Positions 1-6,759 of a stretch of 25,617 bases of DNA are shown piece after piece. The stretch spans positions 1 through 25,617 of the forward strand of contig JANPEZ010000112.1 of the NCBI GenBank assembly GCA_031423155.1, given 5' to 3'. A model generated the notes under the pieces. The model was not told the origin of the DNA, searched no databases, and was given only the letters and a program-made list of their open reading frames with translations. How positions within the stretch are numbered: the stretch's first letter is position 1; each line of letters begins with the position of its first letter. The DNA comes from JANPEZ01 sp031423155 (GTDB lineage: Bacteria; Actinomycetota; UBA4738; HRBIN12). The translations under genes were made by a program, and so were the position numbers.

Positions 1-553
1 TGTGCGCGTGAGCCGGGCCCTCCGTCTCCTTGGTTCCGGTGTGCGGCCTCCCGGGACCGGCGGCGTCATCGCAGAGGAACACGCTCCCGCCCGGCTCCAA
101 CCACTCAGCCATGCGACTCCAGAACGACGTGAACCGCTCATCGGGAACATGGGAGATGAAGAAGCCCATGAAGATGCGGTCGAACCGTTCGCCCGCCGGC
201 GGCTGCCACTCCCAGAGGTCCGCCTGCAGGTACTCCACGTTCGGCCCGCCGTAGCGACCTTCGTTCAGCTCGATCATCGCGGGCGAGGAGTCAACCGCGA
301 GCAGACGTTCGGCGTTCGGAACCAGCAGCCCCGTCCAGATACCCGTCCCACATGCGAGTTCCAAGATGCGCCCACCGGGTTCGGCGAAGGCGCGAGCAGC
401 ATCCTCGACCTGCTGGGCCTCGGCGAACCAGCGCGCATTGCCCTTGGGCCCGAGGTCGTAGCGACCGCGACGGAACCACAGGTCCTCGTACTCGGCCGCG
501 CGGGCGTCGTAGTAGCGCTGCTGTTCCTCGATGAGATGGTCGTGTTCGCCCAC
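1..553 (-). CDS. SAM-dependent methyltransferase, stand-alone copy (3' end outside window)
   Basis: This is a class I SAM-dependent methyltransferase whose substrate cannot be read from the sequence. The minus-strand frame opens with GTG (VGEHDHLIEEQQRYY) and stays open to the left edge, so the C-terminus is missing and about 184 residues are visible. SAM-binding motif I is ILELACGTG, and an acidic motif II follows (LLAVDSSP). A further conserved block is FDRIFMGFFISH, followed by EPGGSVFLCDD. The protein is a close paralogue of the methyltransferase half of the gene just upstream (at least half of the residues identical by eye), including the shared WFRRG and NARWFAE stretches. It begins 56 nt after that gene's stop, so it looks like a partial tandem duplication without the acetyltransferase domain. 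A hexamer TAGCGT 7 nt before GTG 553 supports this start and a separate leaderless message. GTG 577 is an in-frame alternative. Confidence 0.85.
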   Translation of the reverse strand, partial: MGEHDHLIEEQQRYYDARAAEYEDLWFRRGRYDLGPKGNARWFAEAQQVEDAARAFAEPGGRILELACGTGIWTGLLVPNAERLLAVDSSPAMIELNEGRYGGPNVEYLQADLWEWQPPAGERFDRIFMGFFISHVPDERFTSFWSRMAEWLEPGGSVFLCDDAAGPGRPHTGTKETEGPAHAH

Positions 554-560
554 GGCCGCG

Positions 561-566
561 ACGCTA
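561..566 (-). promoter_or_regulatory. -10 hexamer for the stand-alone methyltransferase
   Basis: On the minus strand TAGCGT ends 7 nt before GTG 553, which would place the transcription start on or next to the start codon. It fits the TANNNT pattern found at several other genes here. No clear -35 box is visible. Confidence 0.4.
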
Positions 567-609
567 CCCGAGTTCACACCCTCAGGTCATGGAGATTCCG
601 CGACGCGCG

Positions 610-1836
610 CTATCCGGGGCGCACCGTTCCGTAGACGAACTCTTCGCCTGTGGTCGCCAGGTCCGCGGACCAACCGATCTCGGCGAGCTTCGATGTCAGC
701 TCCGCCGGCGAGTAGAAGATCTTCACGATCGAGTACTCGGTGCCGTCGTTGAGGCTGCGAACGTGCGCGTGCTCGGGTCCGTTCTCGACCCTGGGGCTCG
801 TCTGCTCGCGACTGGAGTTCGCCGCGTCGTCACAGACGAACACGCTCCCGCCGGGTGCGAGCCAGCCGCGCATCCGGTCCCAGAAGGGGGCGAAGCGCTC
901 CGGGGGGATATGCGAGATGAAGAACCCCATGAAGATCCGGTCGAACTGCTCGTCGCCGGGCGGGTCCCAGTCCCATAGATCCACCTGCGCGAACTCGACG
1001 TTCGCGGCGCTGTGGCGCCCTCGGTTGATCTCGAGCACGGCCGGAGAGGCATCAACCGCGAGGAGCCGCTCGGCGGTCGCTGCCAGGAATCGGGTCCACA
1101 TGCCGGTGCCGCAAGCTAGCTCAAGGACGCTGCCGCCGGAGTCTGCGAACGCCTGCCCCGCCCGTTCCAGCCGCTCGGTCTCGGCGAACCAGCGGGCGTT
1201 GCTCTCCGGTCCGAGGTCGTAAGGGCCCCGGCGGAACCACACGTCCTCGTACTCGGCCGAGCGATCCTCGTAGTAGCGCATCTGCTCGGCGACCACCTCG
1301 TCATGTTCCTGACTCGCGACCGCCTGCTCGGAGGAGCCTTCTCCCAGGTCGAGCTCCATGAGCGCCGTCATGTTCCGCGATCCGGGCCGCAGCGGTTCGC
1401 GCACGCCGAGGGGAACGAAGCCGCGGTGCATGTAGAGCGCCATAGCGGAGGTATTCGTCTCGGTGACCCTCAGACGCAGACGCGTCGCACCGCAACCCCG
1501 GGCCCAGTCGGCCACGGCATCGACGAGAGCGGTGCCGACGCCCGAGTGGCGGCGCGGTGGATCCACCCACATGGCGAACACGTGCGCCATGTCCTCGACT
1601 TCCTCGCCTCGAGCACCCATCGTCATGCCGATCCAGCCGTCGGCGGCCGAGGCTATGAAGAGAGCCTGGTCCTCGTCACGGGCTCCCGCCTCGGCCCAGG
1701 CCTGCCAGTCCTCGTCGGGGTCGGTGGACTCGCGTTCGTACGCAGAGCCGAAGACGTCGGGAGAATCCTGCAAAGCGCGCAGGCGCAGCTCGCGCAGCTC
1801 TCTCCACTCCTCGGTCCGGATCCGCCTGATCTCCAT
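610..1836 (-). CDS. GNAT acetyltransferase-methyltransferase fusion protein
   Basis: The 408-residue protein has two enzymatic domains. Residues 1 to about 160 are a GNAT N-acetyltransferase: MEIRRIRTEEWRELRELRL opening, the beta-strand block MAHVFAMWVDP, an acetyl-CoA loop RRHSGVGTAL near 95-104, and the ending NTSAMALYMHRGFVPLG. A short linker rich in E, Q, S and A leads to a class I SAM methyltransferase from about 180, with motif I VLELACGTG near 237-245 and FDRIFMGFFISH further on. GNATs transfer an acetyl group to amines and the second domain would methylate. Whether both act on one substrate is unknown. The methyltransferase half is repeated as a separate gene immediately downstream. 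ATG 1836 is preferred because TACGAT ends exactly 6 nt before it and the GNAT fold begins there. An in-frame GTG at 1860 would add eight residues. The upstream kinase gene ends at 1880. Confidence 0.88.
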   Translation of the reverse strand: MEIRRIRTEEWRELRELRLRALQDSPDVFGSAYERESTDPDEDWQAWAEAGARDEDQALFIASAADGWIGMTMGARGEEVEDMAHVFAMWVDPPRRHSGVGTALVDAVADWARGCGATRLRLRVTETNTSAMALYMHRGFVPLGVREPLRPGSRNMTALMELDLGEGSSEQAVASQEHDEVVAEQMRYYEDRSAEYEDVWFRRGPYDLGPESNARWFAETERLERAGQAFADSGGSVLELACGTGMWTRFLAATAERLLAVDASPAVLEINRGRHSAANVEFAQVDLWDWDPPGDEQFDRIFMGFFISHIPPERFAPFWDRMRGWLAPGGSVFVCDDAANSSREQTSPRVENGPEHAHVRSLNDGTEYSIVKIFYSPAELTSKLAEIGWSADLATTGEEFVYGTVRPG

Positions 1837-1842
1837 CGGCGC

Positions 1843-1848
1843 ATCGTA
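1843..1848 (-). promoter_or_regulatory. -10 hexamer for the GNAT-methyltransferase gene
   Basis: TACGAT on the minus strand is followed by six bases and then ATG 1836, the geometry of a leaderless transcript. It implies that the gene can be transcribed apart from the kinase genes upstream. Confidence 0.42.
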
Positions 1849-1879
1849 CTGACTAGCCACCTGCCAACGCCAGTATCGG

Positions 1880-2818
1880 TTAGAGCGGTCGGACGAGGGC
1901 TTGGCTCGCGAGCGCTCGCGCGCGGGCCGGGTCTAGGCGACCGGCGCCCGGCAGTTCGGCGTTCGCGGTTGCGGCGCCGAGCGCCATCGCGAGCGCTTCG
2001 CCCCAAGAGCTTGCGCCGTCGAGCGCCACGACCAGGCCGGCGAGGAACGCGTCGCCGCTTCCGACGGGGTAGCGACCTCTGACGTATAGCTCCCCGGACC
2101 AGCTGGTGCCATCGGGCGCGCGCAGGACCACGCCGTCGGCGCCTCGCGTGACTATGCCGGCGTGACCTTCGCCGCCGGCGCGAGCGCGCAGCTCGGTTGC
2201 CGCAGCCAGAGCGCCTTCGACCGTGGCCGTTTCTATGCCGAGCAGATCGGAGGCTTCGCCGGCGTTGACCTTGACCACGTCGGGGCCGGCTTGGATCGCG
2301 TTGGCGAGGCGGGCGCCCTCGCTGTCGACCGCGACCTTGACGCCGGCCGCTAGGGCCTCGGCGACCACCTGGCGGTACCCGTCATCGGGGATGCCGCGAG
2401 GCAGGGAACCGCTGATCGTCAGCCAGGAAGCTCGATCGAGCAGGGTAGCGACCTCGTGGAGGACTTCGCTCCAAGACGACGCCGGAACCTCGGCGCCGTG
2501 TTCGTAGAACTCGGTGAGCCCGCCGGTCTCGCGGTCGGCGACCGACAGGGACGAGCGGTTCTCGCCGTGGGTCCAGACGACGGTCGCGGCGACACCTTCG
2601 GCGGAGAGTTGCTCATCGATCCACTTGCCGGTGTGTCCCCTGAGAAGGGCGACCGCGCGGACTTCGGCTCCGAGGGCGTGGCTTGCCCGCGCGACGTTGA
2701 GCCCCTTGCCGCCGGCGACCTGGACGAAGCCGTCCGGCCGGTGGATGCCGCCGACCGTCAGCCGCTCGATCTCGAACAGCTTGTCGACGGACGGGTTGGC
2801 CGCGAGACAGACGATCAT
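1880..2818 (-). CDS. 1-phosphofructokinase / tagatose-6-phosphate kinase-like PfkB kinase
   Basis: This 312-residue PfkB-family kinase is of the FruK/LacC branch, which phosphorylates sugar phosphates (fructose 1-phosphate or tagatose 6-phosphate) with ATP in the cytoplasm. Signs are the opening MIVCLAANPSVDKLFEIERL, the substrate-binding GGKGLNVARA at 36-45, the ISGSLPRG block and the ATP/catalytic loop PVGSGDAFLAG with catalytic Asp 256. The GSGD form, rather than the GAGD of ribokinases, and the start NPSVD suggest the FruK/LacC subgroup. Its ATG overlaps the TGA of the upstream kinase (ATGA), so the two are probably translationally coupled. An upstream extension to 2923 inside the neighbour is not used because the conserved fold begins at 2818. 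No PTS transporter or aldolase is visible nearby, so the exact sugar is not settled. Confidence 0.85.
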   Translation of the reverse strand: MIVCLAANPSVDKLFEIERLTVGGIHRPDGFVQVAGGKGLNVARASHALGAEVRAVALLRGHTGKWIDEQLSAEGVAATVVWTHGENRSSLSVADRETGGLTEFYEHGAEVPASSWSEVLHEVATLLDRASWLTISGSLPRGIPDDGYRQVVAEALAAGVKVAVDSEGARLANAIQAGPDVVKVNAGEASDLLGIETATVEGALAAATELRARAGGEGHAGIVTRGADGVVLRAPDGTSWSGELYVRGRYPVGSGDAFLAGLVVALDGASSWGEALAMALGAATANAELPGAGRLDPARARALASQALVRPL

Positions 2819-3768
2819 GGAGGAGCGGGCTTCCCTTCTATCTCGGGCAGACGAGCGAGCGCCTCGTCCATGGTCGGCTGAGCGTCCACGCCGCCCGTCG
2901 CGCGGGTCGAGAGTCCTCCGCAAACGTTGGCCAGAGCCAGCGAGCGCTCCAGCGGCCAGCCCTGAAGGTGGCCCGCGAGGAACCCCGCGTCGAACGTGTC
3001 TCCGGCCCCGGTGGTATCGACGACGTCCACCGAGACACCGGCGACGCGCGAGGTCTCGCCGGCGCGCGTGACCATCCCTCCCCCATCGCCGAACTTGACG
3101 GCCACGACGCCGCCGCGCTCCGCCAGGGACTCGGCTGCGACGTCTACGTCATCGATACCGGTGATGAGCCGGGCCTCGGCGGAGTTCGGCAGGAACACGT
3201 CGGTCGAGCTGAGTAGCCCGAGCAAGCCGCTGTCCCATTCCTCGTCCGGATCCCAGTTCGGATCGACAGAGGTGGTCGTACCGGCCGCATGAGCATCGGC
3301 GAAAAGTTCGGGCAGCTCCCCTCGCAGTCCGGTCTGCAAGAAGTAGGAAGGGATGTGCACATGCCTGGCGGAAGCCAGCAGCTCCGGATCCACCAGAGAG
3401 GCGTTCAGGTCGGCGATGGTTCCGAGTGCGGTCAGGATCGCCCTGTCACCCGGCCTGGAGAGCACGACCGTGACGCCCGTCGGACGGTTCGGGTCGACGA
3501 CCAGCCCCCGCGTGTCGACCCCGCGGGCATCGAGCTCATCGCGCATGAACCGGCCGAAGGGATCGTCTCCGACGACCCCGCAGAAGGCCACGCGAAGACC
3601 CAACTTAGCCGCCGCGCTGGCGAATATGGCCCCCGATCCCCCAACGGTGAGGGTGCCCTCTTCGACCAGACGTTCGGCTTGGCCGAAGGCGGGCTCGACG
3701 TTGCCGCCCCGCAGGACCAGGTCGGGATTCGCATCGCCCACCACCAGCACGTCGAAGGTCGGTTCCAC
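2815..3768 (-). CDS. PfkB-family carbohydrate kinase (ribokinase-like)
   Basis: The 317-residue protein is a ribokinase-type sugar kinase. It opens FDVLVVGDANPDLVLRGG, has a glycine pair near TVGGSGAIFASAAAKLG (about 41-57), the VVGDDPFGRFM block of PfkB kinases, VDPNWDP, and the second signature DTTGAGDTFDAGF at 251-263 with catalytic Asp 257. The substrate cannot be named: the family includes ribokinase, fructokinase, 2-keto-3-deoxygluconate kinase and nucleoside kinases. It leads a two-kinase unit with an ATGA overlap to the next gene, so both may act in one sugar pathway. GTG 3768 was chosen because TAGGCT ends 7 nt upstream and the fold starts a few residues in. A longer reading from 3846 would cross that promoter. 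Confidence 0.87.
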   Translation of the reverse strand: MEPTFDVLVVGDANPDLVLRGGNVEPAFGQAERLVEEGTLTVGGSGAIFASAAAKLGLRVAFCGVVGDDPFGRFMRDELDARGVDTRGLVVDPNRPTGVTVVLSRPGDRAILTALGTIADLNASLVDPELLASARHVHIPSYFLQTGLRGELPELFADAHAAGTTTSVDPNWDPDEEWDSGLLGLLSSTDVFLPNSAEARLITGIDDVDVAAESLAERGGVVAVKFGDGGGMVTRAGETSRVAGVSVDVVDTTGAGDTFDAGFLAGHLQGWPLERSLALANVCGGLSTRATGGVDAQPTMDEALARLPEIEGKPAPP

Positions 3769-3775
3769 GGATGGG

Positions 3776-3781
3776 AGCCTA
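3776..3781 (-). promoter_or_regulatory. -10 hexamer for the two-kinase unit
   Basis: TAGGCT on the minus strand lies 7 nt before GTG 3768. With the macrodomain promoter facing the other way, the 91-base gap 3769-3859 is a divergent promoter region. It also contains a GC-rich stretch (about 3790-3840) with no recognisable operator. Confidence 0.45.
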
Positions 3782-3847
3782 TAGCCCGGCGTGAGCGGGC
3801 GGCTTCGTGTAGGCACGCGGGGCGCGGGCGCAGGCGCGCCGGCCACC

Positions 3848-3853
3848 TATCAT
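3848..3853 (+). promoter_or_regulatory. -10 hexamer for the macrodomain gene
   Basis: TATCAT ends 6 nt before GTG 3860, consistent with a leaderless transcript starting at the GTG. This decides the start against the in-frame GTG at 3791. Confidence 0.48.
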
Positions 3854-3859
3854 CGGCTT

Positions 3860-4378
3860 GTGACCACCATCACCGCTGAACTTGGCGACATCACCCGGCA
3901 GGTGGTCGACGCCGTCGTCAACGCCGCCAACTCTTCGCTTCTGGGAGGCGGGGGCGTCGACGGAGCCATCCACAGGGCAGGCGGGCCGGAGATCCTCGAT
4001 GCCTGCCGAGAACTCAGGCGCACGAGCTTGAAAGAGGGCCTGCCGACCGGCCACGCGGTCGCGACCACAGCCGGACAACTGCCCGCCCGCTGGGTCATAC
4101 ACACGGTAGGACCCGTCTACACGGGCAGCGCGATGGATCCCGTACGACTCGCCGACTGTCACATCGCTTCGCTACGCATCGCCGACGAACTAGGCGCCCG
4201 AAGCATCGCCTTCCCCGCGATCTCGACGGGCGCCTTCGGCTACCCGCTCGAAGAAGCGACAACCGTAGCGGTCGCAGCCGTCCGGGGAACCAGAACCCAG
4301 GTCGAAGCGATCCGATTCGTGCTGTTCGACGAGACCGCGCGCGATGCCTTCGAGCGGGCACTCGCCGTCCAGCCTTGA
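3860..4378 (+). CDS. Macrodomain protein, probable O-acetyl-ADP-ribose deacetylase
   Basis: The 172-residue protein consists of one macrodomain of the MacroD/YmdB type, which binds ADP-ribose and typically removes acetyl or ADP-ribosyl groups (O-acetyl-ADP-ribose deacetylation, mono-ADP-ribosyl hydrolysis). Visible are GDIT near the N-terminus, the signature VVNAANSSLLGGGGVDGAIH (about 19-38, with Asn 21 and Asn 24) followed by RAGG, the GHAVATTAG and VIHTVGPVY blocks, and the phosphate-binding loop AFPAISTGAFGYP. All residues expected of the active MacroD group seem present. It is transcribed away from the sugar kinases and followed 34 nt later by the rhodanese gene. No sirtuin or ADP-ribosyltransferase gene that would form a toxin-antitoxin pair is adjacent. 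Confidence 0.9.
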   Translation: MTTITAELGDITRQVVDAVVNAANSSLLGGGGVDGAIHRAGGPEILDACRELRRTSLKEGLPTGHAVATTAGQLPARWVIHTVGPVYTGSAMDPVRLADCHIASLRIADELGARSIAFPAISTGAFGYPLEEATTVAVAAVRGTRTQVEAIRFVLFDETARDAFERALAVQP

Positions 4379-4394
4379 ATTCCCACCTGCCTGC

Positions 4395-4400
4395 TAGGAT
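4395..4400 (+). promoter_or_regulatory. -10 hexamer for the rhodanese gene
   Basis: TAGGAT ends 12 nt before ATG 4413, giving a predicted 5' leader of about 6 nt. No Shine-Dalgarno is present. Confidence 0.4.
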
Positions 4401-4412
4401 TTCGCACCTGCG

Positions 4413-4757
4413 ATGAGCGACACCACCACGGACCTCGGCACGCCTCAGGGCGCACACGATCACCTCTCTGAGATACAGCTCGTCGATTGCCGCGAGAAGT
4501 ACGAGTGGGAGGCCGGACGGGTCGAGAGCGCCATCTACATCCCGCTCAACGACATCATGGCCGGCGCGGGATCGGATCTGGACAAGACCAAGCCCGTTGT
4601 CGTCATCTGTCGCTCGGGCAACCGCAGCGAACTCGCAACGATGATGTTCCAGGCCCGCGGATTCCAGGCGCACAACCTCGAAGGCGGGATGGAAGCTTGG
4701 GCTCGCGCAGGGCTGCCCTTCACGGCGCCCGATGGCTCCCCCGGCCGCGTCGCTTAG
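4413..4757 (+). CDS. Single-domain rhodanese-like sulfurtransferase
   Basis: This 114-residue cytoplasmic protein is one rhodanese domain. It has LVDCREKYEWEAGRVESA (the VDxRxxxE-like start with the GRxxxA turn), IPLNDI, and the active-site loop CRSGNRS at 66-72 with nucleophilic Cys 66, then NLEGGMEAWARAGLP. Such proteins move sulfane sulfur (thiosulfate, polysulfide or protein persulfide) to cyanide, thioredoxin or biosynthetic partners. The partner is not evident here. The final TAG (4755-4757) overlaps the TAA of the convergent peptidase gene, so the two genes are packed tail to tail without a terminator. Confidence 0.9.
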   Translation: MSDTTTDLGTPQGAHDHLSEIQLVDCREKYEWEAGRVESAIYIPLNDIMAGAGSDLDKTKPVVVICRSGNRSELATMMFQARGFQAHNLEGGMEAWARAGLPFTAPDGSPGRVA

Positions 4758-5251
4758 TGGCATCCCCCGTAAGAGAAGTGTCCCGGGTCGCTTCCCGGTA
4801 ACGGTTGACACCAACCGCTGGTCTTCAGCGCCGAAACGATCCTGCCGTCATCGATCCCTGCTTGTTCTACGTCGATGGCCGCCCCGAGCTGATGCCATGA
4901 CTTGCCGGGAGGAGCGCACGTTCCGGCGCAGCCGTTCGGATCTCCGCAGATGCCCTTGCACGCCATGCGCTGCTCGGCGCAACTGCGGTAGCTCTGGACG
5001 ACGGGTATCTGCCTGCCGGCCTGTCGCTCCGCCTTCTTGAAAGCCGTCATCGCTAGCGGCTGAAGCCTGACTCCCTGATAGGTGATGAGCGGGGGACGCT
5101 CGGCGCAGGAGTCGGAGGGGATGATGATGCCCGTGCCACGGAGCGCGCGATAGCCTGCGAACGCTCCGAGCGCAAGGACAACCACGAGTCCGGCCGCCGT
5201 CATCCCCCGGCCGCGACGCGTCAGCTTCCTGCGGCGATGTCTGGCTCCCAT
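4754..5251 (-). CDS. Membrane-anchored or secreted M15-type (VanY-like) peptidase
   Basis: The 165-residue protein has a basic N-terminus (MGARHRRRKLTRRGRG), one hydrophobic segment at about 18-35 and an extracytoplasmic domain. That domain resembles D-Ala-D-Ala carboxypeptidases of family M15: SYRSCAEQ at 87-94 and SWHQLGAAIDV with His 120 and Asp 127 as expected zinc ligands. The third ligand would be His 158 in DPGHFSYGG. Such enzymes trim peptidoglycan stems. Two things are odd. The usual Glu of the EPWH motif appears as Asp 156 (DPGH). The domain also holds eight cysteines (49, 91, 98, 102, 108, 112, 148, 164), which could form four disulfides. The length is at the short end for the family. 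TAGGGT 8 nt before ATG 5251 supports this start. The gene diverges from glcD. Confidence 0.8.
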   Translation of the reverse strand: MGARHRRRKLTRRGRGMTAAGLVVVLALGAFAGYRALRGTGIIIPSDSCAERPPLITYQGVRLQPLAMTAFKKAERQAGRQIPVVQSYRSCAEQRMACKGICGDPNGCAGTCAPPGKSWHQLGAAIDVEQAGIDDGRIVSALKTSGWCQPLPGSDPGHFSYGGCH

Positions 5252-5259
5252 GAGGTGCG

Positions 5260-5265
5260 ACCCTA
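5260..5265 (-). promoter_or_regulatory. -10 hexamer for the M15 peptidase gene
   Basis: TAGGGT on the minus strand ends 8 nt before ATG 5251. With the glcD hexamer at 5277-5282 it forms a divergent promoter in a gap of only 38 bases, so the two promoters are nearly back to back. Confidence 0.4.
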
Positions 5266-5276
5266 TCGCGGCGGCG

Positions 5277-5282
5277 TAGCCT
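5277..5282 (+). promoter_or_regulatory. -10 hexamer for glcD
   Basis: TAGCCT ends 7 nt before ATG 5290, consistent with a leaderless glcDE transcript. No operator for a GntR-type regulator could be recognised. Confidence 0.45.
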
Positions 5283-5289
5283 ACGGGCG

Positions 5290-6759
5290 ATGTCCGACAT
5301 CGGAGCCGCTCGGCAAGACCTGATCGCTGCGCTCGGAGCGAACGCCGTGCTCGACGATCCGTTGGCACGCAAGCTCTACGCGAGAGACGCCTCGCTGGTC
5401 GAGGGCGGCTGCGCGCTGGTGGCGCTGCCGAGCAGCACGCAAGAGGTGGTCGCGTGCCTGAAGGCTGCGGCCGATCACGGCCTGCCGGTGGTGCCCCGTG
5501 GGAGCGGCACCGGCCTGGCGGGGGCCGCAACGCCGATCGGCGACGCGCTCGTGGTTGCCACGACCAAGATGAACCGGATCCTCGAGATACGGCCGCAAGA
5601 CCGGCTCGCCTGGGTCGAACCGGGCGTGATCAACCTCGACCTATCGAACGCTCTGGAGCCACACGGGTTCACGTTCGCGCCAGACCCTTCCTCCCAACAG
5701 ACGTCCACCATCGGCGGGAACGTGAACACGAACGCCGGCGGGCCGCACTGTCTTGCGTACGGGGTAACTTCGGCCCACGTGCTGGCGCTCGACGTCGCCA
5801 TGCCCGGCGCAGCGATCGAGCGTTTCGGATCGGAGGGCCCGGAGGCCGCCGGCTACGACCTTCGTGGGGTGCTGGTCGGCAGCGAGGGGACGCTCGGCAT
5901 CGTCGTCGCGGCCTGCGTCCGCCTGACTCCCCTGCCGCCTGGCGTCCGCACGATGCTCCTGGATTTCGAGTCCGTCGAAGACTGCGCGGCAACGGTTTCC
6001 GACATCATCGCCCGAGGGGTCGTGCCTGCCGCCCTGGAGATGATGGACCACGGCATCGTCGTCGCGGCCGAGAACTTCGCCCACGCCGGATACCCGACCG
6101 ACGCCGCCGCCATCTTGATAGTCGAGGTCGACGGGACCGCCTCAGCCGTAACGGCACAAGCCCGGGAAGTCGAACTGGCGGCAAACGCCAACCGCGTGCG
6201 AACCGTCCGAGTGGCGATCGATGACGCCGAGCGCGCCCTTATATGGAAGGGGCGCAAGTCGGCATTCGGCGCGGTAGCGCAGATCGCGCCCCACTACCAC
6301 CTGCACGATTGCGTCGTCCCTCGGACCAAACTCGTCGAGGTTCTAGCCGGGGTATACGCGATCGCTCGCCGGCACGAACTGATCGTCACGAACGTCTTTC
6401 ACGCCGGCGACGGCAACCTGCATCCTCTTCTCTCCTTCGATCGAAGCGTCCCCGGCACGCTCGAGCGGGTTCTGCGCGCGAGCGAAGAGATAGTCCGGCT
6501 CTGCGTGGAGGCCGGTGGAGCGCTGAGCGGCGAACACGGCATAGGGCTGGAGAAGCGCGACTTCATGCCCCTGGTCTTCACCGACGAAGACCTGGCCGCT
6601 CAGGCGTGCGTCCGCGCCGCCTTCGACCCAGCGGGCATGATGAACCCGTTCAAGGTCCTGCCCGACGGCGCCAGGTGCGGCGACTTCGCCGTCGCGAGCG
6701 CGGCGACCGACGATGCGGCTGAGGCTGCCGGCAACCTGCCGGAGGGATCGTGGATCTGA
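5290..6759 (+). CDS. glcD: Glycolate oxidase, FAD-linked subunit GlcD
   Basis: The 489-residue flavoprotein belongs to the FAD_binding_4/FAD-oxidase C family. It is the catalytic subunit of the three-part glycolate oxidase that oxidises glycolate (and often lactate-like 2-hydroxyacids) to glyoxylate and passes electrons towards quinone. The FAD-binding region shows VPRGSGTGLAGAATP at 68-82 and the block STIGGNVNTNAGGPH from 138. The C-terminal half shows NVFHAGDGNLHP and LSGEHGIGLEKRDFM, the expected substrate-site histidines of the GlcD/D-lactate dehydrogenase family. Length is normal. Its last codons overlap the glcE start by 10 bases. D-lactate dehydrogenase is the main alternative, but the neighbouring glcE and glcF paralogues favour glycolate oxidase. 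Confidence 0.92.
   Translation: MSDIGAARQDLIAALGANAVLDDPLARKLYARDASLVEGGCALVALPSSTQEVVACLKAAADHGLPVVPRGSGTGLAGAATPIGDALVVATTKMNRILEIRPQDRLAWVEPGVINLDLSNALEPHGFTFAPDPSSQQTSTIGGNVNTNAGGPHCLAYGVTSAHVLALDVAMPGAAIERFGSEGPEAAGYDLRGVLVGSEGTLGIVVAACVRLTPLPPGVRTMLLDFESVEDCAATVSDIIARGVVPAALEMMDHGIVVAAENFAHAGYPTDAAAILIVEVDGTASAVTAQAREVELAANANRVRTVRVAIDDAERALIWKGRKSAFGAVAQIAPHYHLHDCVVPRTKLVEVLAGVYAIARRHELIVTNVFHAGDGNLHPLLSFDRSVPGTLERVLRASEEIVRLCVEAGGALSGEHGIGLEKRDFMPLVFTDEDLAAQACVRAAFDPAGMMNPFKVLPDGARCGDFAVASAATDDAAEAAGNLPEGSWI

Noticed and set aside
3860..4378. Macrodomain as the antitoxin of an ADP-ribosylating toxin
   Set aside because: No ADP-ribosyltransferase-like gene is adjacent. The divergent neighbours are sugar kinases and the next gene is a rhodanese.
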